Assembly (NCBI GenBank): GCA_019313725.1
Contig: JAFDAT010000282.1
Location: forward strand, 1 to 5,077
DNA: 5,077 nt
Direction of reading: 5' to 3'
From: Deltaproteobacteria bacterium
Lineage (GTDB): Bacteria; Desulfobacterota; Desulfobacteria; Desulfobacterales; B30-G6
Numbering within the stretch: position 1 is the stretch's first letter; each line of letters begins with the position of its first letter. This document shows, piece by piece, positions 1 through 5,077 of this stretch. A model generated the notes under the pieces. That model saw only the letters and a list, made by a program, of their open reading frames with translations. It was not told the DNA's origin and ran no database searches. The translations under genes were made by a program, and so were the position numbers.

Positions 1-1473
1 AATATCAGGGACTGGTGCATTTCCCGGCAGATCTGGTGGGGGCACAGGATACCCGCCTGGACCTGCAAGACGTGCGGCGAAATGATGGTGCGCATGGAGG
101 CCCCTGATGGATGCAGTGCCTGCGGCAGCAAAGACCTCTCCCGGGAAACCGACGTACTCGATACCTGGTTCAGTTCGGCGCTCTGGCCGTTTTCTACCAT
201 GGGATGGCCTGAACAAACGCCCCTGCTGAAGACCTTCTACCCTACCTCCGTACTGGTCACCGGCTTTGACATCCTCTTTTTCTGGGTGGCGCGCATGATG
301 ATGATGGGGCTCCACTTCATGAAAGAGATTCCCTTCAAGGATGTTTATGTGCATGCCCTGGTCCGTGACGAAGACGGCAAGAAGATGAGCAAATCAAAGG
401 GAAACGTCATCGACCCCCTGAACATCATCGAAAAATATGGTACCGATGCCTTCCGCTTCACGCTGGCGGCATTTGCCGCTCAAGGGCGCGATGTCAAGAT
501 GTCCGAAAAACGGGTCGAGGGATACCGGCACTTTGTAAACAAACTCTGGAATGCGACCCGCTTCGCGCTGATGCATATCAAAAAAAGCGCGACCGACATC
601 CCCGCGGACGAGACATCCCTGGCGGACAAATGGATACTGTCCCGTCTCGGCAGAACCGTTGACAAGGTATCTGAAGCCCTTGACGAATATCGCTTTAACG
701 AGGCAGCCAGTGCCGCCTATAACTTTGTCTGGCACGAACTGTGTGATTGGTATATCGAAGCCGTAAAACCGGCACTGTACGGCAAAAAAGGCGATGCCAG
801 CCAGGAGGTCACGCTTGCCGTCCTGTGGCGGGCGTTGCGCGACACGCTCATTCTGCTGCACCCCTTCATGCCCTTTGTCACCGAGGAGATATGGCATAAA
901 CTGCCGGGAACGGAGGGTTCCATCATGAAGGCCGTGTATCCCAGCGACACGCCGACCGCTGGGGACCTGGCCAGGGATGTGGCCGCCGAAGATGCCATGC
1001 AGTTAGTCATCGAAGTGATAACCGGGGTTAGAAATATTCGGGGAGAAATGAATATCGCGCCATCTCTGCCGCTGTCCGTTTCCCTCCAGACCCGGGAAGA
1101 CCACATCTGCAAAGTTATCGAAGAAAACCGGGATATGATTGTCGATCTGGCCAAACTGGAAACCCTTTCCATTGAAGCTCCGGGGAAAAAGCCCCCGGCT
1201 TCGGCAACTGCAATCATCAACGGGGCCACCATTTTTGTTTCTCTGGAAGGCATCATCGACACGGGCAAGGAATCGGCCCGGCTGCAGAAGGAAATCGACA
1301 AGCTGGACAAGGAGCTGGCCGGCATATCCAAAAAACTCAACAACGAGAACTTCCTGAGCAAAGCGCCGGAAGAGATCGTGGCCAAAGTCAAAGATAAACA
1401 TACCCTGCTGTCGCAAAAACAGGAGAAGCTTAGGGCCAATCTCCACCGAATCGTTAATTTGAATGAAAATTGA
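1..1473 (+). CDS. valS: Valyl-tRNA synthetase, C-terminal part (5' end outside window)
   Basis: Class I aminoacyl-tRNA synthetase that charges tRNA-Val with valine in the cytoplasm. The frame is open from base 1, so 490 residues are visible. Bacterial ValRS is roughly 900 residues, so the HIGH motif and most of the editing domain lie to the left. Seen in order: NIRDWCISRQ (1-10) and WWGHRIPAW (12-20); a zinc-ribbon pair, CxxC at 22/25 and 38/41, as in Thermus-type ValRS and unlike E. coli; DTWFSSALWPF (54-64); TGFDILFFWVARM (87-99); the KMSKS ATP-binding loop at 128-132 (bases 382-396); the anticodon-binding helical domain with WHELCDWYIE (244-253) and HPFMPFVTEEIW (287-298). A charged heptad-like coiled coil (about 420-488) is the tRNA-binding arm typical of ValRS. 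It ends in TGA 33 bp before nadC, which suggests one transcript. Nothing looks broken. Identification is secure. Confidence 0.98.
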   Translation, partial: NIRDWCISRQIWWGHRIPAWTCKTCGEMMVRMEAPDGCSACGSKDLSRETDVLDTWFSSALWPFSTMGWPEQTPLLKTFYPTSVLVTGFDILFFWVARMMMMGLHFMKEIPFKDVYVHALVRDEDGKKMSKSKGNVIDPLNIIEKYGTDAFRFTLAAFAAQGRDVKMSEKRVEGYRHFVNKLWNATRFALMHIKKSATDIPADETSLADKWILSRLGRTVDKVSEALDEYRFNEAASAAYNFVWHELCDWYIEAVKPALYGKKGDASQEVTLAVLWRALRDTLILLHPFMPFVTEEIWHKLPGTEGSIMKAVYPSDTPTAGDLARDVAAEDAMQLVIEVITGVRNIRGEMNIAPSLPLSVSLQTREDHICKVIEENRDMIVDLAKLETLSIEAPGKKPPASATAIINGATIFVSLEGIIDTGKESARLQKEIDKLDKELAGISKKLNNENFLSKAPEEIVAKVKDKHTLLSQKQEKLRANLHRIVNLNEN

Positions 1474-1494
1474 TCCAAAGTTTTAGCAACTTTC

Positions 1495-1500
1495 AGGAAA
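1495..1500 (+). promoter_or_regulatory. Ribosome binding site of nadC
   Basis: AGGAAA lies 6 nt before the ATG at 1507, with the AGGA core about 8 nt away. An in-frame TGA at 1504-1506 abuts this ATG, so no longer in-frame start is possible. Another ATG at 1503 opens only a six-codon frame. Together these fix the nadC start. Confidence 0.75.
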
Positions 1501-1506
1501 AAATGA

Positions 1507-2337
1507 ATGATACCATTCGTTGACAAACTTATCGAACTCGCCATTGCCGAAGATATCGGATCGGGTGATATCACGACGGACAACCTCGTTCCACCGGACC
1601 TTACAGGCAGTGCCGTCATCATTGCCAAGGAGCCCCTGGTCCTGGCCGGCCTGGAAACAGCCCGACAGGTGTTCGCATGGTTTGATGGAAAAACCGTATT
1701 CGAGCCCACCCATGCAGAAGGTGACCTGATCGAAGCCGGGACAACATTCGTCAAGCTGGAGGGACGGCTCGCCGTCCTGCTGAAAGCCGAACGGATTGCG
1801 CTCAATTTTCTGCAGCGTTTGTCCGGTATCGCTACGCACGTGCGCGCCTACATGGATCTGATAGCCGACAGCCCGGTCAGGCTGGTGGACACCCGAAAAA
1901 CCATCCCCGGGTGGCGGATCCTGGAAAAATATGCCGTTCGGGTGGGAGGCGCATCCAACCACCGCATGGGGCTCTATGACGGCGTGCTGATCAAGGACAA
2001 TCACATTGCCGCCTGCGGCGGTATAAAAATGGCCATCCACCGTGCCCGGCAAAGCGTTTCCCACCTCGTGAAGATAGAAATCGAGGTGTCCAGCCAGGAT
2101 GAAGTCAAGCAGGCGGTTGAAGCGGGTGCGGATGTGATCATGCTGGACAACATGGATACACCGGAGATAAAGCAGGCCGTTGCCCTGATCGGCAGCAAGG
2201 CTTTTGTCGAGGTATCCGGCAACGTCACCATGCATAACCTGAAAGCGCTGGCGGGCACCGGCGTGGACATCATTTCCATCGGCGCCCTGACGCATGCTGC
2301 CAGGGCTGTAGATATCAGTATGCGGATAATAAAATGA
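1507..2337 (+). CDS. nadC: Nicotinate-nucleotide pyrophosphorylase (quinolinate phosphoribosyltransferase)
   Basis: Converts quinolinate plus PRPP to nicotinate mononucleotide, CO2 and PPi, the step where de novo NAD synthesis joins the shared NAD pathway; cytoplasmic. The 276-residue length is normal for the family. Family landmarks in order: EDIGSGDIT (15-23) at the N-terminal fold; ERIALNFLQRLSGIAT (95-110); the substrate-binding DTRKTIPGW (128-136), where many homologues read TRKTTPGL; GGASNHRMGLYDG (147-159); LIKDNHI (161-167) with the conserved Lys; E193 and D214 in the barrel positions expected for the active site; EVSGNVT (235-241); and ISIGALTH (256-263). All expected catalytic or phosphate-binding motifs appear intact. 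It follows valS by 33 bp with a good ribosome binding site, so it is probably read from the valS promoter, which is off-window. No nadA or nadB is visible, so the gene is uncoupled from the rest of its pathway here. Confidence 0.97.
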   Translation: MIPFVDKLIELAIAEDIGSGDITTDNLVPPDLTGSAVIIAKEPLVLAGLETARQVFAWFDGKTVFEPTHAEGDLIEAGTTFVKLEGRLAVLLKAERIALNFLQRLSGIATHVRAYMDLIADSPVRLVDTRKTIPGWRILEKYAVRVGGASNHRMGLYDGVLIKDNHIAACGGIKMAIHRARQSVSHLVKIEIEVSSQDEVKQAVEAGADVIMLDNMDTPEIKQAVALIGSKAFVEVSGNVTMHNLKALAGTGVDIISIGALTHAARAVDISMRIIK

Positions 2338-2342
2338 CGAGG

Positions 2343-2384
2343 GTTACGCGTTCCATGTTGCGAGTTGGGAGTTGCGAGTTAAAT
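2343..2384. repeat. Six tandem GTT-anchored heptamers
   Basis: Six consecutive 7-bp words all start with GTT: GTTACGC at 2343, GTTCCAT at 2350, GTTGCGA at 2357, GTTGGGA at 2364, GTTGCGA at 2371 and GTTAAAT at 2378. The first begins 5 bp after the nadC stop codon. Only the GTT anchor is constant and the other four bases vary. The 11-mer GTTGCGAGTTA (2371-2381) recurs exactly at 3797-3807 in the next spacer. Confidence 0.8.
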
Positions 2385-2385
2385 T

Positions 2386-2436
2386 AACTGAATCATCTCC
2401 CGATCAGTTGTAGTATCGTTGGATTGAGTGATCCAA
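2386..2436. other. Two small inverted repeats downstream of nadC
   Basis: AACTGA (2386-2391) pairs with TCAGTT (2404-2409) across a 12-nt loop. TTGGAT (2419-2424) pairs with ATCCAA (2431-2436) across a 6-nt loop. Both stems are only 6 bp and neither is followed by a T-run, so neither qualifies as an intrinsic terminator. They could be remnants of longer symmetrical repeats or chance. Confidence 0.35.
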
Positions 2437-2622
2437 ATCGAAATCGAAACAATAGGACACTTGAACACAATAAGTTTGATGTCTTATGTTTCTCGATCGG
2501 CTATGTCGCCTATCAGTATCTATTCGGTTATCCGGGTTGGGATGATGATATTATATTCAAGAAGACACCGAGTTTTACGTGTAGCAAGTATTCGATCCCG
2601 ATCCCGATAGCGATTTCGATGG
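2435..2622. repeat. Inverted hexamer repeat: AAATCG pair facing a CGATNN array
   Basis: On the right, five tandem hexamers share CGAT: CGATCC at 2593, CGATCC at 2599, CGATAG at 2605, CGATTT at 2611 and CGATGG at 2617. On the left, AAATCG occurs twice in tandem (2435-2446), which is the reverse complement of the CGATTT type. ATCGAAATCG (2437-2446) and CGATTTCGAT (2611-2620) are exact 10-bp reverse complements, 164 bp apart. The period (6 bp) differs from the 7-bp arrays at both edges of the same spacer, so this is a separate repeat family. Confidence 0.65.
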
Positions 2623-2683
2623 GTTCTCCCAACATGGAATCCCCTTAAGTTAACGACATCGAGATAAAGACCTGATTGATCCA

Positions 2684-2718
2684 TACCTAAAACGTAAAAC
2701 TTAACACGTAAAACGATC
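2684..2718. repeat. Heptamer array (AACGTAA type) abutting the rhomboid start
   Basis: Five words at period 7: TACCTAA at 2684, AACGTAA at 2691, AACTTAA at 2698, CACGTAA at 2705 and AACGATC at 2712. The middle three are close variants. The array ends 7 bp before the ATG at 2726 and so occupies the space where a Shine-Dalgarno site would lie. CACGTAAAAC (2705-2714) is also an exact reverse complement of GTTTTACGTG at 2572-2581. Confidence 0.65.
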
Positions 2719-2725
2719 TTTTCCC

Positions 2726-3688
2726 ATGATCCCCATTCGCGACACCACGCCATCTAAAAACTACCCGATCGTCAACACGGCCATTATCGGACTGAACATC
2801 CTGGTCTATTTTGTCCAGCTTTCCCAGGGTGCCGGTCTGGATCGCTTTATCTACACCTATGGACTCGTGCCGGCACGCTACACGATTCCCGAAGTGACCG
2901 CATACTTCACATTCGGCCAGCAGGCGCTGGCCCCGGTTTCTTTCATGTTCCTGCACGGCGGATTTTTTCACCTTTTGGGCAACATGTGGTCCCTCTACAT
3001 ATTCGGCGACAATGTGGAAGATCGCCTCGGCCCCTTCCGCTACCTGGTATTTTACCTTCTTTCCGGTTTCGCTTCCGGGCTGTTCCACCTGCTGTCCGAT
3101 ACCCAGTCCATGGTGCCCACCATCGGCGCCAGCGGTGCAGTGGCCGGGGTCATGGGCGCTTATTTCATCACCTACCCCAACTCGAAGATTCTGACCCTGA
3201 TTCCCATCATCTTCATACCCTGGTTCGTGGAAATCCCCGCCTTCATCTTCATCGGCATCTGGTTTGCCATGCAGCTGCTGAGTGCCGTCGGCGGCGGCAG
3301 TGGCGGAATCGCCTGGTGGGCCCACATCGGCGGGTTTGTATTCGGAATTCTATTTTTAAAGATCGCCCTCAAAATGCCCGCAACCAGCCTGTCCGCCCCC
3401 ATAAAACGTGTCACCACCAAGAAAAAATCACACCGGCTCCAGGTTGTCCGCCCGACCAGCCCGGGCAACGACGCAAACCTGTATGGCACACTGTCCATCA
3501 CGCCTACCGAGGCCTACCAGGGTTCCTACAAACTGGTCAACGTCCCGTGGGGTTTCCACAAACGGCTGATCCGGGTCACGATACCCGCGGGCATATCAGA
3601 AGGAAAAAAGCTTAAACTGAAAGGGTTGGGAAAGCAGATGCCGGACGGTAAAAAGGGGGACTTCTACCTCAAGATTGTCATCCGATAG
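2726..3688 (+). CDS. Rhomboid intramembrane serine protease with C-terminal DnaJ-C-like domain
   Basis: Cleaves transmembrane segments of other membrane proteins; its own substrate cannot be told from sequence. The product has 320 residues. Residues 1-215 form a six-helix rhomboid core: helices at roughly 15-33, 72-94, 105-124, 132-149, 160-187 and 197-215. HxxxN (H82, N86, oxyanion side), GASG with nucleophile S136, and AHIGG with catalytic H200 are all present. The opening MIPIRDT and the segment FGDNVEDRLG (93-102) are typical of the bacterial family. A basic, proline-containing linker (about 216-251) leads to residues 252-320, which read as one DnaJ C-terminal substrate-binding repeat: LYGTLSITPTEAYQG, VTIPAGISEGKKLKLKG, and GDFYLKIVI. 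No J-domain HPD motif is present. By analogy with GlpG topology and the KKK-rich linker, this domain should be cytoplasmic (inference). The start fits the family and the frame is closed by a TAA at 2702, but no clear Shine-Dalgarno site is visible. Confidence 0.94.
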   Translation: MIPIRDTTPSKNYPIVNTAIIGLNILVYFVQLSQGAGLDRFIYTYGLVPARYTIPEVTAYFTFGQQALAPVSFMFLHGGFFHLLGNMWSLYIFGDNVEDRLGPFRYLVFYLLSGFASGLFHLLSDTQSMVPTIGASGAVAGVMGAYFITYPNSKILTLIPIIFIPWFVEIPAFIFIGIWFAMQLLSAVGGGSGGIAWWAHIGGFVFGILFLKIALKMPATSLSAPIKRVTTKKKSHRLQVVRPTSPGNDANLYGTLSITPTEAYQGSYKLVNVPWGFHKRLIRVTIPAGISEGKKLKLKGLGKQMPDGKKGDFYLKIVIR

Positions 3689-3748
3689 TATATATTGAAA
3701 TTAAATCGTATTTATACCGGGTGATAGTTTGTGACGGAACAAAAAAAG

Positions 3749-3790
3749 AACATTGAACATCGAACGTCCAACATCGAATGATGAACAAAA
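3749..3790. repeat. Left heptamer array, AACATCG type (left inverted arm)
   Basis: Words at period 7: AACATTG at 3749, AACATCG at 3756, AACGTCC at 3763, AACATCG at 3770, AATGATG at 3777 and AACAAAA at 3784. Bases 3752-3786 match the reverse complement of 3975-4009 at 27 of 35 positions without gaps (counted by eye), so the two arrays form an imperfect inverted repeat around a 188-bp core. Confidence 0.75.
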
Positions 3791-3796
3791 ACAACA

Positions 3797-3831
3797 GTTG
3801 CGAGTTACGGGAATCCTTTAGCTGTTAGCTA
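3797..3831. repeat. Mixed heptamer stretch with GTTGCGA and TTAGCTR words
   Basis: In a single 7-bp phase the words are GTTGCGA at 3797, GTTACGG at 3804, GAATCCT at 3811, TTAGCTG at 3818 and TTAGCTA at 3825. The first two resemble words of the array after nadC (GTTGCGA, GTTACGC), and GTTGCGAGTTA is identical in both places. The third word breaks the pattern, so this is weaker than the other arrays. Confidence 0.5.
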
Positions 3832-3863
3832 ATTTGGTTTGCTATTTCCCGGTTGTAATTCGA

Positions 3864-3883
3864 TGTCGCTTAAGCAAGCGACA
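3864..3883. other. Perfect 8-bp hairpin in the middle of the convergent spacer
   Basis: TGTCGCTT (3864-3871) and AAGCGACA (3876-3883) are exact reverse complements around the 4-nt loop AAGC. On the plus strand an A-run follows (3886-3893). On the minus strand the matching T-run comes before the stem, so it is not a textbook terminator in either direction. It lies within about 7 bp of the midpoint of the flanking inverted arrays. Confidence 0.55.
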
Positions 3884-3970
3884 AGAAAAAAAATAACCTA
3901 ACCGTCAACACTAAAACCTCTGAGCAGAAAAAAGAAATGACGTTACCCCTCATGCTGATTGCCATTCCTT

Positions 3971-4009
3971 CGATGTTCGATGTTCGATGTTGGATGTTCG
4001 ACGTTCATC
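3971..4009. repeat. Right heptamer array, CGATGTT type (right inverted arm)
   Basis: Read in GTT phase the words are GTTCGAT at 3975, GTTCGAT at 3982, GTTGGAT at 3989, GTTCGAC at 3996 and GTTCATC at 4003, preceded by CGAT at 3971. It is the inverted partner of the array at 3749-3790. It ends about 60 bp beyond the stop codon of the minus-strand DUF2156 gene. Confidence 0.8.
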
Positions 4010-4068
4010 AAAAAAGAGCTTTCCGGTTTATTCCGTTTGGGATTCTGCAACTACCCGGTGAATGACCC

Positions 4069-4968
4069 TCACTTCACAACCAGTTTATATGCCCTCACCA
4101 TCATGACCGGGTGATAAGAGCGTTTGGACTTGGCAATTCCGGGTATGCCCATGTCGCTCTCCTTGTTGATATAGGTAAACCCGTCAAACAGGCGCCGTGC
4201 ACATTCCCTGTCCAGGAACTGGTAAAGCCCTTTTATATCGGTAAAGGCTTTTTCGTACTGCAGCGTTGCCATATCATGCGTCAGTGCCGAGGAAATGCCA
4301 AAAGCGCTCACCACGCCGTCAAGCCTGACCAGGATTCCCTTCAACTCCATCTGGTCCAGATTCTGGATGGTGGTGATGGCGGCTCTCTTTTCACAAGCCA
4401 GGTCGTTGTTCTCCCCGCCGTCGCACCCGTCACGATCCAGGCACCATTGTTCCAGAAATTCCAGGCACTCCCCGGCAACCGTCGGTCCCATCGGCTCCAC
4501 CTGTACACGCCCCTCGGCACCAAAAGCCCGCTCAAACTGGTGGATCAGGTTACGCTTCTTGGAATACTTGTTGCCTTTCAATGTGGCCAGATCTTCTGTT
4601 CTGAAAACATAGTCGCTATAGGATTCATGCGCCTGAATGTCAAAGTAGCGCTCCAATTCCTCACGGCCATACGTGTCGATATAGCTTTCGGGAACAAACC
4701 AGTATGTCTCGTAGCCCAATTCGCCGGCCAGATCGAACAGTTCCCGGGGTCGATACTCCCTGTCCGGCGAAATCGGCAAAATGAGATGCCTGTTTTCACG
4801 CTCGATGGCAAACTCGGCCGCCACAACCAGGACCCCGTCGATAACTTTACCAAAAGGCTGGTACTCCTCATTGCTCCAGGCGATAATGGAAGAGAGCGCA
4901 TAACCGCACAAAGGGTAACGCTGGGCGCTGCAATAAGGTTTATACGCCGCATAATCCGGCGGTATCAT
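4069..4968 (-). CDS. DUF2156 / phosphatidylglycerol-lysyltransferase C-terminal-like protein
   Basis: Stand-alone member of the DUF2156 family, whose two GNAT-like folds are related to the catalytic half of MprF-type aminoacyl-phosphatidylglycerol synthases. The substrate of the stand-alone members is not known to me, and no membrane helices are visible. From the ATG at 4968 it has 299 residues. Family signatures: SDYVFRTEDLATLKG (118-132) running into KYSKKRNLI (134-142); YEKAFTDIKGLYQFLD (238-253); YINKESDMGIPGIAKSKRSY (266-285). A Cys-rich, acidic loop (WCLDRDGCDG, 175-184, with another Cys at 192) lies between the halves. The start is uncertain: ATG 4968 has GAGGG 11 nt upstream, but family proteins usually open with a short FK-type strand, here RDFKH just before this ATG, so TTG at 5016 (315 residues) is possible. 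An in-frame TGA at 5022-5020 limits any longer form. The GNAT gene ends 16 bp upstream. Confidence 0.88.
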   Translation of the reverse strand: MIPPDYAAYKPYCSAQRYPLCGYALSSIIAWSNEEYQPFGKVIDGVLVVAAEFAIERENRHLILPISPDREYRPRELFDLAGELGYETYWFVPESYIDTYGREELERYFDIQAHESYSDYVFRTEDLATLKGNKYSKKRNLIHQFERAFGAEGRVQVEPMGPTVAGECLEFLEQWCLDRDGCDGGENNDLACEKRAAITTIQNLDQMELKGILVRLDGVVSAFGISSALTHDMATLQYEKAFTDIKGLYQFLDRECARRLFDGFTYINKESDMGIPGIAKSKRSYHPVMMVRAYKLVVK

Positions 4969-4979
4969 GTGTTTGAAAT

Positions 4980-5004
4980 CCCTCTTACATATTCCTTTTC
5001 TCCT
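4980..5004 (-). promoter_or_regulatory. Two Shine-Dalgarno-like sites at the GNAT/DUF2156 junction
   Basis: Reading the minus strand, AGGAG (5004-5000) stands 9 nt before an ATG at 4990 that is followed at once by TAA, the last two codons of the GNAT frame. GAGGG (4984-4980) follows that stop and stands 11 nt before the ATG at 4968 chosen for DUF2156. The stronger site therefore points to a start that makes nothing, and the weaker one points to the in-frame start. This is what makes the DUF2156 start uncertain. Confidence 0.5.
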
Positions 5005-5077
5005 GGTGGCCGCCAATTTTCACCATGGGCGTTGAATCGGGCATAATACCAAACCCCAGGCGCTCATAAAACGGATG
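4985..5077 (-). CDS. GNAT-like N-acetyltransferase, last 30 residues (rest outside window)
   Basis: Open in one frame from the right edge to TAA at 4987-4985. The visible end starts with HPFYERLGFGIM and continues DSTPMVKIGG before a polar tail ending RNM. FYERLGF is the hallmark of the last helix-strand of GNAT-family acetyltransferases, which move an acyl group from acyl-CoA to an amine. The substrate cannot be inferred from this fragment. It is codirectional with, and 16 bp upstream of, the DUF2156 ATG, so the two are probably one operon. The call rests on this one motif and its position near the C terminus, where it belongs. Confidence 0.75.
   Translation of the reverse strand, partial: HPFYERLGFGIMPDSTPMVKIGGHQEKRNM

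Larger units (their letters stand above)
2338..2725. other. Gene-free, AT-richer spacer packed with short repeats
   Basis: This is the 388-bp gap between nadC and the rhomboid gene. Two short overlapping open frames (2424-2648 +, 2520-2753 -) give low-complexity products such as SIPIPIAIS and RNRYRDRDR that come straight from a hexamer repeat, so I do not call them genes. The spacer holds a GTT-anchored heptamer array at its left edge, a small hairpin, inverted hexamer repeats and a second heptamer array at its right edge. I see no T-run terminator after nadC and no convincing -35/-10 pair before the rhomboid gene. Between about 2450 and 2570 I recognise nothing specific. Confidence 0.8.
3689..4068. 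other. Convergent spacer with inverted heptamer arrays
   Basis: This 380-bp gap separates the 3' ends of the rhomboid gene (+) and the DUF2156 gene (-). I find no gene in it. It holds a left heptamer array (AACATCG type), a short GTTGCGA/TTAGCTR stretch, an 8-bp hairpin near the middle and a right array of the reverse-complement type (CGATGTT). A-runs sit at 3741-3747, 3886-3893 and 4010-4015. In neither direction does a stable stem exit into a T-run, so I see no canonical intrinsic terminator for either gene. Confidence 0.8.

Noticed and set aside
295..306. Four consecutive ATG codons in valS (MMMM)
   Set aside because: They fall inside the conserved WVARMMMMG segment, where Met-rich sequence is usual for this synthetase family. 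It is not a repeat expansion of note.
717..1805. Long minus-strand open frame across the end of valS and the start of nadC
   Set aside because: It lies antisense to two clearly recognised genes, its Ser/Arg-rich translation has no family look, and it spans the valS-nadC junction. It is a by-product of codon bias on the plus strand.
1483..2295. Minus-strand open frame covering nadC
   Set aside because: It is fully antisense to nadC, which has all family motifs. The translation (many His, Gly, Asp) resembles a mirror of the coding strand rather than a protein.
2424..2753. Small proteins in the nadC-rhomboid spacer (74 and 77 codons on opposite strands)
   Set aside because: They have no good ribosome site, their products are low-complexity and derive from the hexamer repeat, and one overlaps the rhomboid start.
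3864..3893. Intrinsic terminator for the rhomboid or DUF2156 gene
   Set aside because: The stem is good, but the adjoining run is A on the plus-strand exit, and on the minus strand the T-run precedes the stem. Neither direction gives stem then U-run.
3749..4009. CRISPR array
   Set aside because: The repeated unit is only 7 bp, in direct tandem with no spacers, and appears in inverted orientation at the two ends. No cas gene is near.
4111..5046. Plus-strand open frame of about 310 codons opposite DUF2156
   Set aside because: The minus-strand product carries DUF2156 signatures over its whole length, whereas the plus-strand translation has none. It also runs into the GNAT fragment.

Overview
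The window looks like ordinary chromosome from a Gram-negative, probably deltaproteobacterial (Desulfobacterota) organism. This is an inference from three things. The ValRS is of the zinc-ribbon type. The NadC and rhomboid wording resembles what I know from that group. The AT-richer spacers are filled with short periodic repeats. No rRNA, tRNA, CRISPR array, transposase or phage gene is visible.

Layout. Positions 1-1473 (+) hold the C-terminal half of valyl-tRNA synthetase (valS), whose start lies off the left edge. After 33 bp comes nadC (1507-2337, +), quinolinate phosphoribosyltransferase, very likely in the same transcript. A 388-bp gene-free spacer (2338-2725) carries three kinds of short periodic repeat. 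Next is a rhomboid intramembrane protease (2726-3688, +) with an unusual C-terminal extension that reads as one DnaJ-type C-terminal substrate-binding domain. A 380-bp convergent spacer (3689-4068) holds inverted heptamer arrays around a 188-bp core with a small hairpin near its centre. On the minus strand are a DUF2156 / lysyl-PG-synthase-C-like protein (4069 to about 4968) and, upstream of it, the last 30 residues of a GNAT-like acetyltransferase (4985-5077). These two probably form one operon that enters from the right.

How the genes relate. valS and nadC are housekeeping genes (translation and NAD synthesis) joined by position rather than pathway. The rhomboid gene follows on the same strand but is separated by the repeat spacer, so whether it is co-transcribed is open. 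The GNAT and DUF2156 genes are two GNAT-fold-type genes in tandem.

Three points stand out. (1) Both spacers hold arrays of 7-bp words anchored on GTT (or AAC on the other strand), with a variable remainder that differs from array to array. (2) The rhomboid is fused to a DnaJ-C-like domain. (3) At the GNAT/DUF2156 junction, the best Shine-Dalgarno plus ATG leads straight into a stop, and one base would change the reading.
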